Below, piece by piece: positions 30,469 through 39,310 of a DNA stretch of 64,000 nt. A program made the translations under genes and the position numbers. The stretch spans positions 43,386 through 107,385 of the forward strand of contig NZ_JACCDB010000010.1 of the NCBI RefSeq assembly GCF_013432195.1, given 5' to 3'. Within the stretch, counting starts at the first letter, position 1; every line of letters begins with the position of its first letter. The notes below the pieces were generated by a model, which ran no database searches, was not told the DNA's origin, and saw only the letters and a list, made by a program, of their open reading frames with translations. The stretch comes from Tepidicella baoligensis. Its GTDB lineage: Bacteria > Pseudomonadota > Gammaproteobacteria > Burkholderiales > Burkholderiaceae_C.

Positions 30469-31908
30469 TCAGTCGTCTCGGTCGAACACCGCAATGCTTT
30501 CCACGTGAGCCGTGTGTGGAAACATGTTGACCACACCCGCCGCACGACAACGGTAGCCGGCCTGATGGACGATCAGTCCGGCATCGCGCGCCAACGTCGC
30601 GGGATTGCAACTCACATAGACGATGCGACGCGGTGGCTGCCATCCCGTGGGTGAGCGCTGGCCGGCCAGGTGAGCCTGATGCAAGTCGGCCAACGCCTTG
30701 ACCAGGGCGAAAGCCCCTTCTCGGGGCGGATCGACCAGCCACTTGTCGGCATAGCCGTCGGCCACCAGCATCTGCGGGGTCATCTCGAACAGGTTGCGCG
30801 CCTCGAAACGGGTGGGGGCCAGCCCATGCCCTAAAGCCAGGTGGCGATCAAGGTTTTCCCGTGACCGCGCCACCAAGGCTTCACTGCCTTCGATACCCAG
30901 CACCTCACGGGCTTGAGTGGCCAGCGGCAACGTGAAGTTGCCCAGACCACAGAACCAGTCGATCACGCGCTCGTCGCGGTGCACGTCCAGCAGGCGCACC
31001 GCTTTGGCCACCAGCACCCGATTGATATGGGGGTTGACCTGGGTGAAATCGGTCGGCTTGAACGGCATGCGTATGCCGAATTCGGGCAGAGCATAGGCCA
31101 ACAGGGGCTCATCGGCTTCGGGGTCGAGCGGGTGTACGGTATCGGGTCCCTTGGGCTGCAACCACCATTGCAGACAAACGCCTTCCTCTCGCCGGGCGGC
31201 GGCAAAGTCCCGCAAACGTTGCAGGTCAGAGGCGCTCAGCGGCTCCAGATGGCGCAGCACCAGCGCGGTCACTTCATCGCCCACCGCGAGTTCGATCTGC
31301 GGACAGGTTTCGCGGGCATCCATGCCATGGATGAGTGCCCGCAAGGGCAGCAGCAGGCGGCTCACATGAGGCGGCAGCACGGCGCACTCGCGCATGTCGG
31401 CCACATAGCGGCTCTTGCGTTCGTGAAACCCGATCAGCACTTCGCCTTTCTTCTGCACGTAGCGCACCGACAACCGCGCCCGATAGCGGTACCCCCAGGC
31501 CGGACCTTGAACAGGCCGGAGCACCGACTCGGGCCGTACCTTGGCCAGATGCCAGAGGTTGTCCTCCAACACCCGTTGTTTGACGGCCACCTGCGCACCC
31601 GCGTCCAGGTGCTGCATCTTGCAACCGCCACAAGCCCCCGCATGCAGGCCGAAATGCGGGCAACGGGGCGCCACCCTCAAGGCCGATTCCCGATGAATGT
31701 CGGTCAGGACGGCCTGTTCCCACTGGTTCTTGCGGCGCTGTGTCTGGGCACTCACCCACTCGGTGGGCAAGGCACCATCGATGAACACCACCTTGCCGTC
31801 CGGGCGGCGGGCCACGCCCTGGGCCTCCAGGTCCATCGAGGTGACTTCCAGCCACCCGGGCAGTCGGCCCGTCTCGACGACGGCCTCCGTTGCCTCGGCC
31901 GGTGCCAT
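30469..31908 (-). CDS. rlmD: 23S rRNA (uracil-C5)-methyltransferase RlmD
   Basis: A 479-aa RumA-type enzyme that methylates U1939 of 23S rRNA using SAM. It has an N-terminal TRAM-like domain, an iron-sulfur motif with Cys residues in [15 protein letters not shown], the SAM motif [14 protein letters not shown] near residue 315, VDPPREGAF, and the catalytic Cys in [13 protein letters not shown]. The ATG at 31908 overlaps the stop of the upstream nlpD-like gene (TGATG); a TTG one codon earlier is less likely. It is the last gene of the surE-pcm-nlpD-rlmD run, taking the place that rpoS has in gamma-proteobacteria. Confidence 0.94.
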   Translation of the reverse strand: MAPAEATEAVVETGRLPGWLEVTSMDLEAQGVARRPDGKVVFIDGALPTEWVSAQTQRRKNQWEQAVLTDIHRESALRVAPRCPHFGLHAGACGGCKMQHLDAGAQVAVKQRVLEDNLWHLAKVRPESVLRPVQGPAWGYRYRARLSVRYVQKKGEVLIGFHERKSRYVADMRECAVLPPHVSRLLLPLRALIHGMDARETCPQIELAVGDEVTALVLRHLEPLSASDLQRLRDFAAARREEGVCLQWWLQPKGPDTVHPLDPEADEPLLAYALPEFGIRMPFKPTDFTQVNPHINRVLVAKAVRLLDVHRDERVIDWFCGLGNFTLPLATQAREVLGIEGSEALVARSRENLDRHLALGHGLAPTRFEARNLFEMTPQMLVADGYADKWLVDPPREGAFALVKALADLHQAHLAGQRSPTGWQPPRRIVYVSCNPATLARDAGLIVHQAGYRCRAAGVVNMFPHTAHVESIAVFDRDD

Positions 31909-32774
31909 CAACGGCGCGGGAGGTGGTTGAGGGGATCGACGGGCTTGCCCTGCCGACGCACCTCGAAATGCAGCTTCACCCGGTCTGTATCGCTGCTGCC
32001 CATTTCGGCGATCTTCTGACCCTGGCGCACGTTTTGGTCTTCGCGGACCAGCAAAGCCTGGTTGTGGGCGTAAGCGGTAAGGTAGGTGTTGTTGTGCTTG
32101 AGGATGATCAGGTTGCCATAGCCGCGCAGGCCGGCACCGGCATAGACCACCCGCCCATCGGCCGCCGCCACCACCGGATCGCCCGCACGCCCCCCGATGC
32201 CGACGCCCTTGTTGCGCGCTTCGTCGAAGGCATCGATCACGGGACCGTTGGCAGGCCAGATGAAGCGGATTTCCTCGGTCGCAGGCACCCGGGTGGGTGC
32301 GGCGGCAGGCGCAGGCGAGGCAGCAGCAGTGGTCGTCGAGGACTCGGTCAAAGGACGCCCCTGCGCGTTGGACATCGGCACCGGCTGAGCCGCCGTGCCC
32401 TGTTCAGGCGCCGGGGCAGCCACCGCAACGGGCTCAGGCGGCGCCACGCGCAGCACTTGGCCAACCTCGATCACATTCGGGTTGACGAGGCCGTTCCAGG
32501 CCTGAATGTCGCGCCAGTTCTGACCGGTTTCCAAGCCAATCCGGATCAATGTGTCACCAGGGCGTACCGTGTAGTATCCAGGTTTACCGGCATTCTCAGC
32601 GCCTGGAGGCAGCGGGGTGGTCGCTGCCGTGGTGGCCGGTACCGGGGAACGGTCCACCACCGGCGCCCGCTGAGCGGGTTGGCGAGGAGCGGCACAACCC
32701 GCCAGCATCAGCGCAGACAGCAACAGCATCAGGCCCCAAGCGCCTGTCCTCCCACGGGACTCCATCGGTTCCAT
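31908..32774 (-). CDS. nlpD: NlpD-like lipoprotein with LysM and M23 (LytM) domains
   Basis: A 288-aa outer-membrane lipoprotein. Signal peptide with lipobox LAGC near residue 26, a Pro/Ala linker, a LysM peptidoglycan-binding domain starting [14 protein letters not shown], a second Ala/Pro linker, and a C-terminal M23/LytM domain ([25 protein letters not shown], then [19 protein letters not shown]). The zinc-binding HxxxD and HxH residues of active M23 enzymes are incomplete (GVGIGG replaces the GIDI-type motif), as in NlpD/EnvC, which activate amidases rather than cut peptidoglycan. Start at 32774 has a GAGG site; 32765 is an alternative. Part of the surE-pcm-nlpD operon. Confidence 0.92.
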   Translation of the reverse strand: MEPMESRGRTGAWGLMLLLSALMLAGCAAPRQPAQRAPVVDRSPVPATTAATTPLPPGAENAGKPGYYTVRPGDTLIRIGLETGQNWRDIQAWNGLVNPNVIEVGQVLRVAPPEPVAVAAPAPEQGTAAQPVPMSNAQGRPLTESSTTTAAASPAPAAAPTRVPATEEIRFIWPANGPVIDAFDEARNKGVGIGGRAGDPVVAAADGRVVYAGAGLRGYGNLIILKHNNTYLTAYAHNQALLVREDQNVRQGQKIAEMGSSDTDRVKLHFEVRRQGKPVDPLNHLPRR

Positions 32775-32818
32775 GCAATACCTCGTCAAAATCAAAAAGC
32801 CCAACGCGCCCACGGCGG

Positions 32819-33661
32819 TCAGGCCACCCCCGATTTTAGAGGGACAAACAGAACGGCTTCCAACACGTTCTTCACATATCCGCTCGGGGTGCGTTCCACC
32901 ACCACCAGACTTTGCTGCCCAGGTACGAGTTCCGCAGGCGCCACCAGCCGCGCCCCCACCGCGAGCTGCTCCAGCCAAGCGGTCGGAAGGTCCCGCCCTC
33001 CTGCTGCTGCCACGATGCCCGCATAGGGCGCACCGGAAGGGAAACCCGACATACCGTCGCCAAAGATCAAATGCACGTTGGGCAGGCGCAAGGGTCGCAG
33101 ATTTTCCCGCGCCCGCTCGTGCAGGCCTTTGACGCGCTCCATGCTGTACACCTCGCGACACAGGTGACTCAGCAGAGCCGCCTGGTAACCACAGCCAGTG
33201 CCAATCTCGAGCACACGCCCCAAGCGGCCTGTATGGCCATCACACAGCAGTTCCAGCATCCGCGCCACCACACTGGGCTTGGAGATGGTCTGCCCCCAGC
33301 CGATAGGCAGGCTGGTGTCCTCATAGGCTTGGGCCACAAGCCCGGAATCGACGAAGCGGTGCCGCTCGATCGCCAAAAATGCCTGCTGCACTACAGGATG
33401 CTGCAAGCCCCGCGCCACCAGCTTGTGGACCATGGCTTCGCGCACCGCACGGGAATCCATGCCCGCACCCGTGACTGGTGCGGGCGCAATGGCTGGCGCT
33501 CTGCCCGTCGAAACGGACCGCGCAGCGCCTCCCCGTACGCCACCACCCTGTGCCCCCGCAGATGTGGCCGCCCAGCCCGGCAGACGGACGGGAAAACCTG
33601 GGCGCTCCTTGGATTCGGGCGTCGCCGGTGGGGATGTGGCGGGAGAACGGGGCCGGCTCAC
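32819..33661 (-). CDS. pcm: Protein-L-isoaspartate O-methyltransferase with N-terminal extension
   Basis: A 280-aa repair enzyme that methylates L-isoaspartyl residues in damaged proteins. Core motifs are [29 protein letters not shown], the SAM motif [18 protein letters not shown], and the acidic GDGMSG segment. The GTG start at 33661 overlaps the surE stop (GTGA). The first 67 residues are a Pro/Ala/Arg-rich extension not found in the usual 210-aa enzyme; the core begins near [11 protein letters not shown] (codon 68), which could be an alternative start. Coupling to surE favours the longer form. Confidence 0.92.
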   Translation of the reverse strand: MSRPRSPATSPPATPESKERPGFPVRLPGWAATSAGAQGGGVRGGAARSVSTGRAPAIAPAPVTGAGMDSRAVREAMVHKLVARGLQHPVVQQAFLAIERHRFVDSGLVAQAYEDTSLPIGWGQTISKPSVVARMLELLCDGHTGRLGRVLEIGTGCGYQAALLSHLCREVYSMERVKGLHERARENLRPLRLPNVHLIFGDGMSGFPSGAPYAGIVAAAGGRDLPTAWLEQLAVGARLVAPAELVPGQQSLVVVERTPSGYVKNVLEAVLFVPLKSGVA

Positions 33662-34500
33662 CTCGACTGATGCTCCATGGGGCGCTGCATGTCCAACGGT
33701 TCGGCTGCTATTGGCTGCTGAGCAGACAAATGGGCCGCCGACTGCGCCCAGTACGCCAACCGGGAATGGTCTGTCAGGTCGATCTGCAAGGGCGTGATCG
33801 AAACGAACCCCTGCGCGGTGGCGTGGAAATCCGTCCCTTCGGCGTCATCCTTGGCGGGGCCGGCCGCGCCAATCCAGTACATGGTTTCACCGCGCGGGTT
33901 CACCTGGGTGATGACGGGCTCCGCAGCGTGACGACGCCCGAGCCGGGCCACTTTGAAGCCTTGCATTTGCGCCAGGGGCACGCAGGGCATGTTCACATTG
34001 AGCAACCATGGTTCATGGTGCCCACCCACGCTGGCGAGGCGGTGGGCCTCGATCGAGGGCATCAGGAAACGCACCAGTTCCTGTGCCTTGGCGGCAGCGG
34101 CGTCCAGATGACGCCAGCCCTTTTCGGTTTGAGAAAACGCGATCGCCGGTACCCCGAACAGGTAGCCCTCCATGGCCGCGCCCACGGTACCGGAATAGAT
34201 GGTGTCATCGCCCATATTGGCGCCGTTGTTGATGCCAGACACCACCAAATCGGGGGTATAGCCCAGCAAGCCCGTGAGCGCGATGTGCACACAATCCGCC
34301 GGCGTGCCGTTGACGTAGCGAAACCCGTCGGGGGCGGTGCGCACATACAGCGGCGAATGCAACGTGAGCGCGTTGGATTTCGCGCTGTTGTTGTGCTCGG
34401 GGGCCACCACCTCGACTTCGGCAATCTCGCTCAGGGCTTCGTACAGCGCCCGAATGCCCGGGGCCTGATAGCCGTCGTCGTTGGACAGAAGAATCTTCAT
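33658..34500 (-). CDS. surE: 5'/3'-nucleotidase SurE
   Basis: A 280-aa metal-dependent phosphatase acting on nucleoside monophosphates in stationary phase. The opening [16 protein letters not shown] holds the two metal-binding Asp residues; the further ligands are Ser in [11 protein letters not shown] and Asn in [22 protein letters not shown]. Length is slightly above E. coli SurE (253 aa). First gene of a surE-pcm-nlpD-rlmD run, and divergent from the quinone oxidoreductase gene with 103 bp between starts. Confidence 0.96.
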   Translation of the reverse strand: MKILLSNDDGYQAPGIRALYEALSEIAEVEVVAPEHNNSAKSNALTLHSPLYVRTAPDGFRYVNGTPADCVHIALTGLLGYTPDLVVSGINNGANMGDDTIYSGTVGAAMEGYLFGVPAIAFSQTEKGWRHLDAAAAKAQELVRFLMPSIEAHRLASVGGHHEPWLLNVNMPCVPLAQMQGFKVARLGRRHAAEPVITQVNPRGETMYWIGAAGPAKDDAEGTDFHATAQGFVSITPLQIDLTDHSRLAYWAQSAAHLSAQQPIAAEPLDMQRPMEHQSR

Positions 34501-34603
34501 TGGATGGGATTGTAGGGCGTCGCCACAGGGACAAGCGAAACTGGCCCGGCATGGTCGTCGTCCCTATGATCCAGCATGGTACGAGACCGACAAGGAGACC
34601 TGC

Positions 34604-35596
34604 ATGCAAGCCTGGCTGTGCGAAAACCCCGTGGGCGTGGACGCCCTGACCTGGAAGGAGTTGCCGACTCCGCAACCTGGCCCCCAAGACGTGCTGATCG
34701 AGATCCACGCGGCCAGCCTCAACTTTCCCGACCTGCTGATCGTCCAGAACAAGTATCAGATCAAGCCCCCGCTGCCGTTTGTGCCCGGCGCGGAGTACGC
34801 CGGTGTGGTGCAAGCCGTGGGCAGCGAGGTGACCCACCTCAAACCTGGGCAGCCCGTGGCCTGCCTGAGCGGCACCGGAGGGTTCGGCACCCACACATTG
34901 GCACCGGCCGCACTGTGCATGCCCCTGCCCCCCGGGTTCGACCTGGTGGACGCGGCCGCCTTCATCATGACCTACGCCACCTCCTACCATGCCCTCATCG
35001 ACCGCGCGGCCCTCAAGGCGGGGGAAACCGTGCTCGTGCTCGGCGGTGCAGGCGGCGTGGGCACAGCAGCGATCCAGATCGCGCGGCAAGCCGGTGCCCA
35101 TGTGATTGCTGCCGCCTCCAATGATGAGAAATGCGCGTTGTGCCGCGAAGTCGGGGCGCACGCCACCATCAACTACAGCGAGCACACGCCCGCCGGTACG
35201 CTGCGTGAAGCGATCAAGCAGGCCACGGGCGGCAAGGGCCCGGATGTCATTTACGACCCGGTCGGCGGCGATTTTGCCGAACCGGCTTTCCGCTCCATCG
35301 CGTGGCGGGGGCGCTATCTGGTGATCGGTTTCGCCTCCGGACCGATTCCCAGCCTGCCGCTGAACCTGCCGTTGCTCAAGGGAGCTTCCATCGTGGGCGT
35401 GTTCTGGGGCGATTTCGCCAAGCGCGAGCCCCAGGCGAATGCCGCGATGATGCAAACCCTGGCGCAGTGGTACCTGCAAGGCAAGATCAAACCCGTGATC
35501 GACCGCACCCTGCCCATGAACGAACTGCCTCAGGCCTATGCGCTGATGGGCAGCCGTCAGGTCAAGGGCAAGCTGGTGCTGGTGAATTCGCGCTAA
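34604..35596 (+). CDS. NADPH:quinone oxidoreductase-like medium-chain dehydrogenase
   Basis: A 330-aa zinc-independent MDR enzyme. The GroES-like N-terminal part has ASLNFPDLLIVQNKYQIKPPLPFVPGAEYAGVV, typical of quinone oxidoreductases. The Rossmann motif is VLVLGGAGGVGTAAIQIARQAGA near residue 145, and the GKGPDVIYDPVGGDFAEPAFR stretch is also typical. It likely reduces quinones or enoyl-type substrates with NADPH. ATG at 34604 has an AAGGAG site; the longer frame from 34481 is rejected as it overlaps the divergent surE start. Confidence 0.9.
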   Translation: MQAWLCENPVGVDALTWKELPTPQPGPQDVLIEIHAASLNFPDLLIVQNKYQIKPPLPFVPGAEYAGVVQAVGSEVTHLKPGQPVACLSGTGGFGTHTLAPAALCMPLPPGFDLVDAAAFIMTYATSYHALIDRAALKAGETVLVLGGAGGVGTAAIQIARQAGAHVIAAASNDEKCALCREVGAHATINYSEHTPAGTLREAIKQATGGKGPDVIYDPVGGDFAEPAFRSIAWRGRYLVIGFASGPIPSLPLNLPLLKGASIVGVFWGDFAKREPQANAAMMQTLAQWYLQGKIKPVIDRTLPMNELPQAYALMGSRQVKGKLVLVNSR

Positions 35597-35627
35597 ACTC
35601 GCTGCCACACCATGTGTTCAACAGTCG

Positions 35628-35711
35628 CCAGGGGAGTCCCGTCAGGGGCTGAGAGTGCGTCCAACCCGCGCAGACCCTGGAACCTGATCCGGTTCATGCC
35701 GGCGGAGGAAG
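35628..35711 (+). ncRNA. TPP riboswitch (THI element)
   Basis: The region between the quinone oxidoreductase and SSS genes holds the conserved TPP aptamer parts: GGGGAGTCC at the 5' side, CTGAGA at 35649-35654, ACCTGATC at 35682-35689 and the closing TTCATGCCGGCGGAGGAA at 35693-35710. The final GGAGG is also the ribosome site of the gene starting at 35718, so ligand binding should hide it and block translation when thiamine diphosphate is high. No separate terminator hairpin is seen, supporting translational control. Confidence 0.96.
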
Positions 35712-35717
35712 CGCGAC

Positions 35718-37085
35718 ATGGCTTACGCCACTTTGGCCGCCCTGGGAGCGGCACTCCTGTTGTTCGTCTGGGTCGGCCTGCGGGCACGCACCCCACACGC
35801 TGATCTCGACCAGTACCTCACGGCCCGCAACTCGCAGGGGGCCACCACCCTCGGGCTGTCGTTCCTGGCGTCGGGTATGGGCGCCTGGATTCTGTTTGCC
35901 CCGCCAGAGGTGGGGGCTTTCGTGGGCCCCGTGGCCGTGGCGGGTTATGCAGCGGGCGCAGCCCTGCCCTTCCTGCTGCTGGCCTGGTGCGGCCCGGCCA
36001 TCCGGCGCCGATTGCCGCAAGGCCGAAGCATCAGCGAATACGCCCAGGCACGTTTCGGCACCGGCCTGCGCCACTGGGTGTCGGCCATGTCGGTGCTGTA
36101 CATGCTGTGTTTCATCACGGCTGAACTCACGGCCATCGGGGCCATCACGGCCATGCTGTCCGACATACCGGGCAGTTGGACGGTGGTAGGCGTGGCCATC
36201 ACCACCCTCATCTACACCGCTTGGGGCGGCCTGCGCGCCAGCCTGGCCACCGACCGCTGGCAGGCCTGGTTGCTGGTGGGCCTGCTGGTGATCGTCGCCG
36301 GTGTGGCCGTCCCCTCCCTGCCGGCTGGCGCTTTCGAGCACCCCCTACCCGCCGCACCCATCGGGGTATCGCTGTCGGTGGCTCTGACGCTGGTGATCGC
36401 CGTGACGGCCGCCAACCTCTTTCACCAAGGCTACTGGCAGCGGGTATGGGCGGCGGAAAGCGACCAGGCCTTGCACCACGGTGCCTGGCTGGGTGGCGTG
36501 GCCACCGTGCTGGTGGTGATCGTGGTGGGCGGGCTGGGCATCCTCGCGGCCGCTTCGGGCAAGAACCTGGGCCAGCCGCCCATTCCCTTCTTTGCCCTGC
36601 TGGCCGACGCGCCGGGGTGGCTGGCCCTGCCGGCGCTGCTGCTGGCGCTGGCGCTGGTCGCCTCGTCGGTGGACACCTTGCAGAACGGCATTGCCTCGCT
36701 GGTGGTCACCAGCCGCCGTGGTTTTTCCCTGACGGCGGCGCGCTGGGTCACGGTGATTCTGATGGTGCCTGTGGTGCTGGTGGCACTGCAGGGGTTGTCG
36801 GTGTTGCGCCTGTTCCTGATTGCCGATCTGCTGTGTGCCACGGCCGTGGTGCCGGTGCTGCAGGGGCTGTGGAACCGCATGACGCCGGCGGCCGCCGTGG
36901 CGGGCTGCGTGGCCGGCCTGATCGGCGCCGTGCTGCCCGGCTGGGTGCAGACGGGTTCGCTGGCAGGTGGTCTGCTGGCGGCCAGCTTCCCCCAGAGCAT
37001 CCCCACCCTCGCGCCCTTCCTCGGGGCTCTGGTGGCATCGACCGTGGTGAGTGTGGGACTCGCCTGGCTCAGACCCGCCCGTTGA
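35718..37085 (+). CDS. SSS-family sodium:solute symporter under TPP riboswitch control (candidate thiamine-related transporter)
   Basis: A 455-aa membrane protein with about 13 spans. The LTARNSQGATTLGLSFLASGMGAWILFAPPE start, RSISEYAQARFG loop and YTAWGGLRASLATDRWQAWLL segment are typical of the solute:sodium symporter family. The TPP aptamer ends 6 bp before its ATG, so its expression is tied to thiamine status; import of thiamine or a thiamine precursor such as HMP is the natural inference. SSS-type transporters have been predicted as thiamine-regulated in comparative riboswitch surveys, but the ligand here is unproven. No thi biosynthesis genes are adjacent. Confidence 0.88.
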   Translation: MAYATLAALGAALLLFVWVGLRARTPHADLDQYLTARNSQGATTLGLSFLASGMGAWILFAPPEVGAFVGPVAVAGYAAGAALPFLLLAWCGPAIRRRLPQGRSISEYAQARFGTGLRHWVSAMSVLYMLCFITAELTAIGAITAMLSDIPGSWTVVGVAITTLIYTAWGGLRASLATDRWQAWLLVGLLVIVAGVAVPSLPAGAFEHPLPAAPIGVSLSVALTLVIAVTAANLFHQGYWQRVWAAESDQALHHGAWLGGVATVLVVIVVGGLGILAAASGKNLGQPPIPFFALLADAPGWLALPALLLALALVASSVDTLQNGIASLVVTSRRGFSLTAARWVTVILMVPVVLVALQGLSVLRLFLIADLLCATAVVPVLQGLWNRMTPAAAVAGCVAGLIGAVLPGWVQTGSLAGGLLAASFPQSIPTLAPFLGALVASTVVSVGLAWLRPAR

Positions 37086-37107
37086 GTACCAAGGCGGGCG
37101 CTTGCAC

Positions 37108-38466
37108 TCACACGTGCAGCAACAGGAAGCGCCGCTCCCAGGGGCTGACCACGTCGAAATACTCCTGGTATTCCGCCGCCTTGATAGCGCTGTAGGTTTG
37201 CAGGAAGTGCTCACCAAACAGCTCGGCCAGGGGTTGGCAGGCCGTCAGGCGTTCGATGGCGTCGTCCAGGTGGCGCGGCAGCTGGTGCGGCTGCTCGTAG
37301 GCGCTGCCCGTGGTTGGCTCAGAAGGCCGGATGCGCTGCTTCATGCCCAGGTAGCCACAGGCCAGGCTCACCGCAATCGCCAGATAGGGGTTCACATCCA
37401 CCCCCGCCAGCCGGTTTTCCACGCGCCGCGCCTCCGGACCCGAGTGGGGGACGCGCAGGCCGCAGGTGCGGTTGTCGTAACCCCAGCTCAGGTTGATCGG
37501 AGCTGACGTGAAGCGCGACAGGCGGCGGTACGAGTTCACATAGGGCGCAAAGACCGCCGTGGCGGCCGGCAAATAGGTCTGCAAGCCGCCAATGAAATGG
37601 AAAAACTCGTCGGAAGCCTCGCCGTCCGGACGGCTGAAGAGGTTCTGACCGGTTGCCGTGGACAGCACGCTCTGGTGAATGTGCATGGCGCTGCCAGGTT
37701 GCCCTTGCATGGGCTTGGCCATGAAGGTTGCATACATATTGTGCCGAATCGCCACCTCGCGCACCGTGCGCTTGAACAGGAACACCTGGTCGGCCAGCGG
37801 CAACGGATCGCCGTGGTCGAGGTTGATCTCCATCTGCGCCGTGCCCATTTCGTGGATCAGCGTGTCGAGCTGGATGCCCTGGGCTTCGCACCAGTCGTAC
37901 ATCACGTCAAAAATGTCATCGTACTCGTTCACCGAATCGATGGAAAAGCTCTGCATGCCAGCCTCGGTGCGGCGCGTGCGACCCACCGGGGGCTTGAGAG
38001 GAATGTCCTCATCGGGTTCGATCTGGACCAGATAGAACTCCATTTCCGGCGCGATGATCGGCTTCCAGCCTTCGGCCTCGTACAGGCGGATCATGCGGCG
38101 CAACACGCCGCGGGGTGACAAAGGGGTTTCCGTGCCGTCGAAACGGTAGCAGTCGTGGATGATCTGGGCCGTCGGCTCCTTGGCCCAGGGCACCGGCCGC
38201 AGCGTGGTGGCGTCGGGGGTGAGCACCATGTCGCCATCGGCCACCGAGGTGAAATCCTTTTCGGGATAGTCGCCGGTCACCGTCATGGTGAGCACCGCCT
38301 CGGGCAGGCGCAGGCCCACGGCCGGGTTGTACTTGTGGCGGGGCACGATCTTGCCGCGCGCCTGGCCCGCCATGTCGGGAATCAGGCATTCCACCTCGGT
38401 GATGCGGTGCTCGTCCATCCATTGCTGGATGTAGGCGGGGTCGTGTGTAGCTGAAGCTTGGGTCAT
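37108..38466 (-). CDS. Glutamine synthetase family protein (PuuA/glutamyl-polyamine synthetase-like)
   Basis: A 452-aa enzyme with the glutamine-synthetase fold. It opens with a short beta-grasp domain (ITEVECLIPDMAGQARGKIVPR) and has the metal-binding EMEFYLV (about residue 144), the IDLDHGDPLPLADQ-like helix, MAKPMQGQPGSAMHIHQS with the conserved HxH, and NRLAGVDVNPYLAIA near the end. Absence of the GlnA adenylylation-type C-terminus and the short N-terminal domain point to the PuuA/GlnT-like branch, which ligates glutamate to amines such as putrescine. No other puu genes are near, so the amine is not known. Convergent with the SSS gene. Confidence 0.85.
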   Translation of the reverse strand: MTQASATHDPAYIQQWMDEHRITEVECLIPDMAGQARGKIVPRHKYNPAVGLRLPEAVLTMTVTGDYPEKDFTSVADGDMVLTPDATTLRPVPWAKEPTAQIIHDCYRFDGTETPLSPRGVLRRMIRLYEAEGWKPIIAPEMEFYLVQIEPDEDIPLKPPVGRTRRTEAGMQSFSIDSVNEYDDIFDVMYDWCEAQGIQLDTLIHEMGTAQMEINLDHGDPLPLADQVFLFKRTVREVAIRHNMYATFMAKPMQGQPGSAMHIHQSVLSTATGQNLFSRPDGEASDEFFHFIGGLQTYLPAATAVFAPYVNSYRRLSRFTSAPINLSWGYDNRTCGLRVPHSGPEARRVENRLAGVDVNPYLAIAVSLACGYLGMKQRIRPSEPTTGSAYEQPHQLPRHLDDAIERLTACQPLAELFGEHFLQTYSAIKAAEYQEYFDVVSPWERRFLLLHV

Positions 38467-38705
38467 GACAAACGGTCGAGTGACGATGGGTTAACTGTAC
38501 GCCGAGCCTGCCCGAACAGCACAACCGCTTGCAGCAATCTGGATGGGGCCGCTTTGCCCGCTCCCGCTTTGCTCATATCCCGGCTCATATCCCGGCACTT
38601 GATCGGGCAAAGCCATCGGGATACCATGCAAGCCTTATTGGAAAGGCCCCCATGCGACACATGCCAACCCTGCGCCAGCGCTCCCGCAAGGAGGCCACCG
38701 CGCCC

Positions 38706-38915
38706 ATGCGGCTGTTGAATCACCTGATGTTCGCCACCTTGGCGCTTTTCATGATCCAGCAGCAACTGGTCGTGCCCGGTCCGGCTATGTCAAGCGGCCC
38801 CTGGGTGGCCCAAGCGCTGCACTTCCAGCCCAGAACGCCACCGCCCACACTGGATCCAGAACAGTTGAGCATGGAAGATGTCGATTGGCTCGGCGATCGC
38901 CAGCGGCATCGGTGA
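38706..38915 (+). CDS. Small hypothetical protein with N-terminal hydrophobic segment
   Basis: A 69-aa frame in an otherwise gene-free stretch of about 690 bp (38467-39156). It starts with MRLLNHLMFATLALFMIQQQ, like a signal peptide or membrane anchor, and ends in a short acidic region (DPEQLSMEDVDWLGD). A strong AGGAGG lies 12 bp before the ATG. A longer start at 38652 would add 18 residues. I do not recognise a family. Beyond it, 38916-39110 shows no gene. Confidence 0.45.
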   Translation: MRLLNHLMFATLALFMIQQQLVVPGPAMSSGPWVAQALHFQPRTPPPTLDPEQLSMEDVDWLGDRQRHR

Positions 38916-39110
38916 TCCTGACCAGGGGTCCACAGAGGTGCGGAACAGACGCATGGCGGGTTTTTCTTGGCTTTTTTTTGCCACATCCCATGACCCGGCC
39001 AACTGACTTGGGCACTTGACCATATGCCGACGGTCTTCCGAACACACAGCACAGGGACGAGTGCCGCAGGTCAAGCACCCAGCAGGCGCTTATCCGCTTT
39101 GCCTATCACC

Positions 39111-39142
39111 AAAAACGAATCAAGGCCCACAGGGCCTTGATT
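39111..39142 (-). terminator. Intrinsic terminator downstream of tRNA-His
   Basis: An 11-bp stem (39118-39128 with 39132-39142) with a 3-base loop. On the minus strand it is followed after two bases by five T residues (39111-39115). It lies 14 bp beyond the 3' end of tRNA-His and probably ends its transcript. Confidence 0.8.
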
Positions 39143-39156
39143 TTGAAGGGAAATGA

Positions 39157-39233
39157 TGGGGTGGCTGATGGGACTCGAACCCACGACAACAGGAATCACA
39201 ATCCTGGACTCTACCAACTGAGCTACAGCCACC
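39157..39233 (-). tRNA. tRNA-His (GTG anticodon)
   Basis: The reverse complement folds as a standard cloverleaf with a 7-bp acceptor stem (GTGGCTG with CAGCCAC), the extra 5' G typical of histidine tRNA opposite C73, D arm GCTCAGTTGGTAGAGT, anticodon loop with GTG in GATTGTGATTC, and T arm GTGGGTTCGAACCCCAT-like. The 3' CCA is encoded (39157-39159). It lies between ppiD and its own terminator, on the same strand as ppiD. Confidence 0.97.
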
Positions 39234-39284
39234 GTAGCCTTTAATTATATCCCGTATCCCAAGCCTATTGATGTACCGGCCCAG

Positions 39285-39310
39285 AAAAGCCTCGGTTTTT
39301 TACGAGGCTT
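39285..39310 (-). terminator. Intrinsic terminator overlapping the ppiD stop codon
   Basis: On the minus strand an 8-bp stem (39303-39310 with 39287-39294) has the ppiD TAA in its 8-base loop and is followed by a short T run. It should end the ppiD transcript ahead of tRNA-His. Confidence 0.75.
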
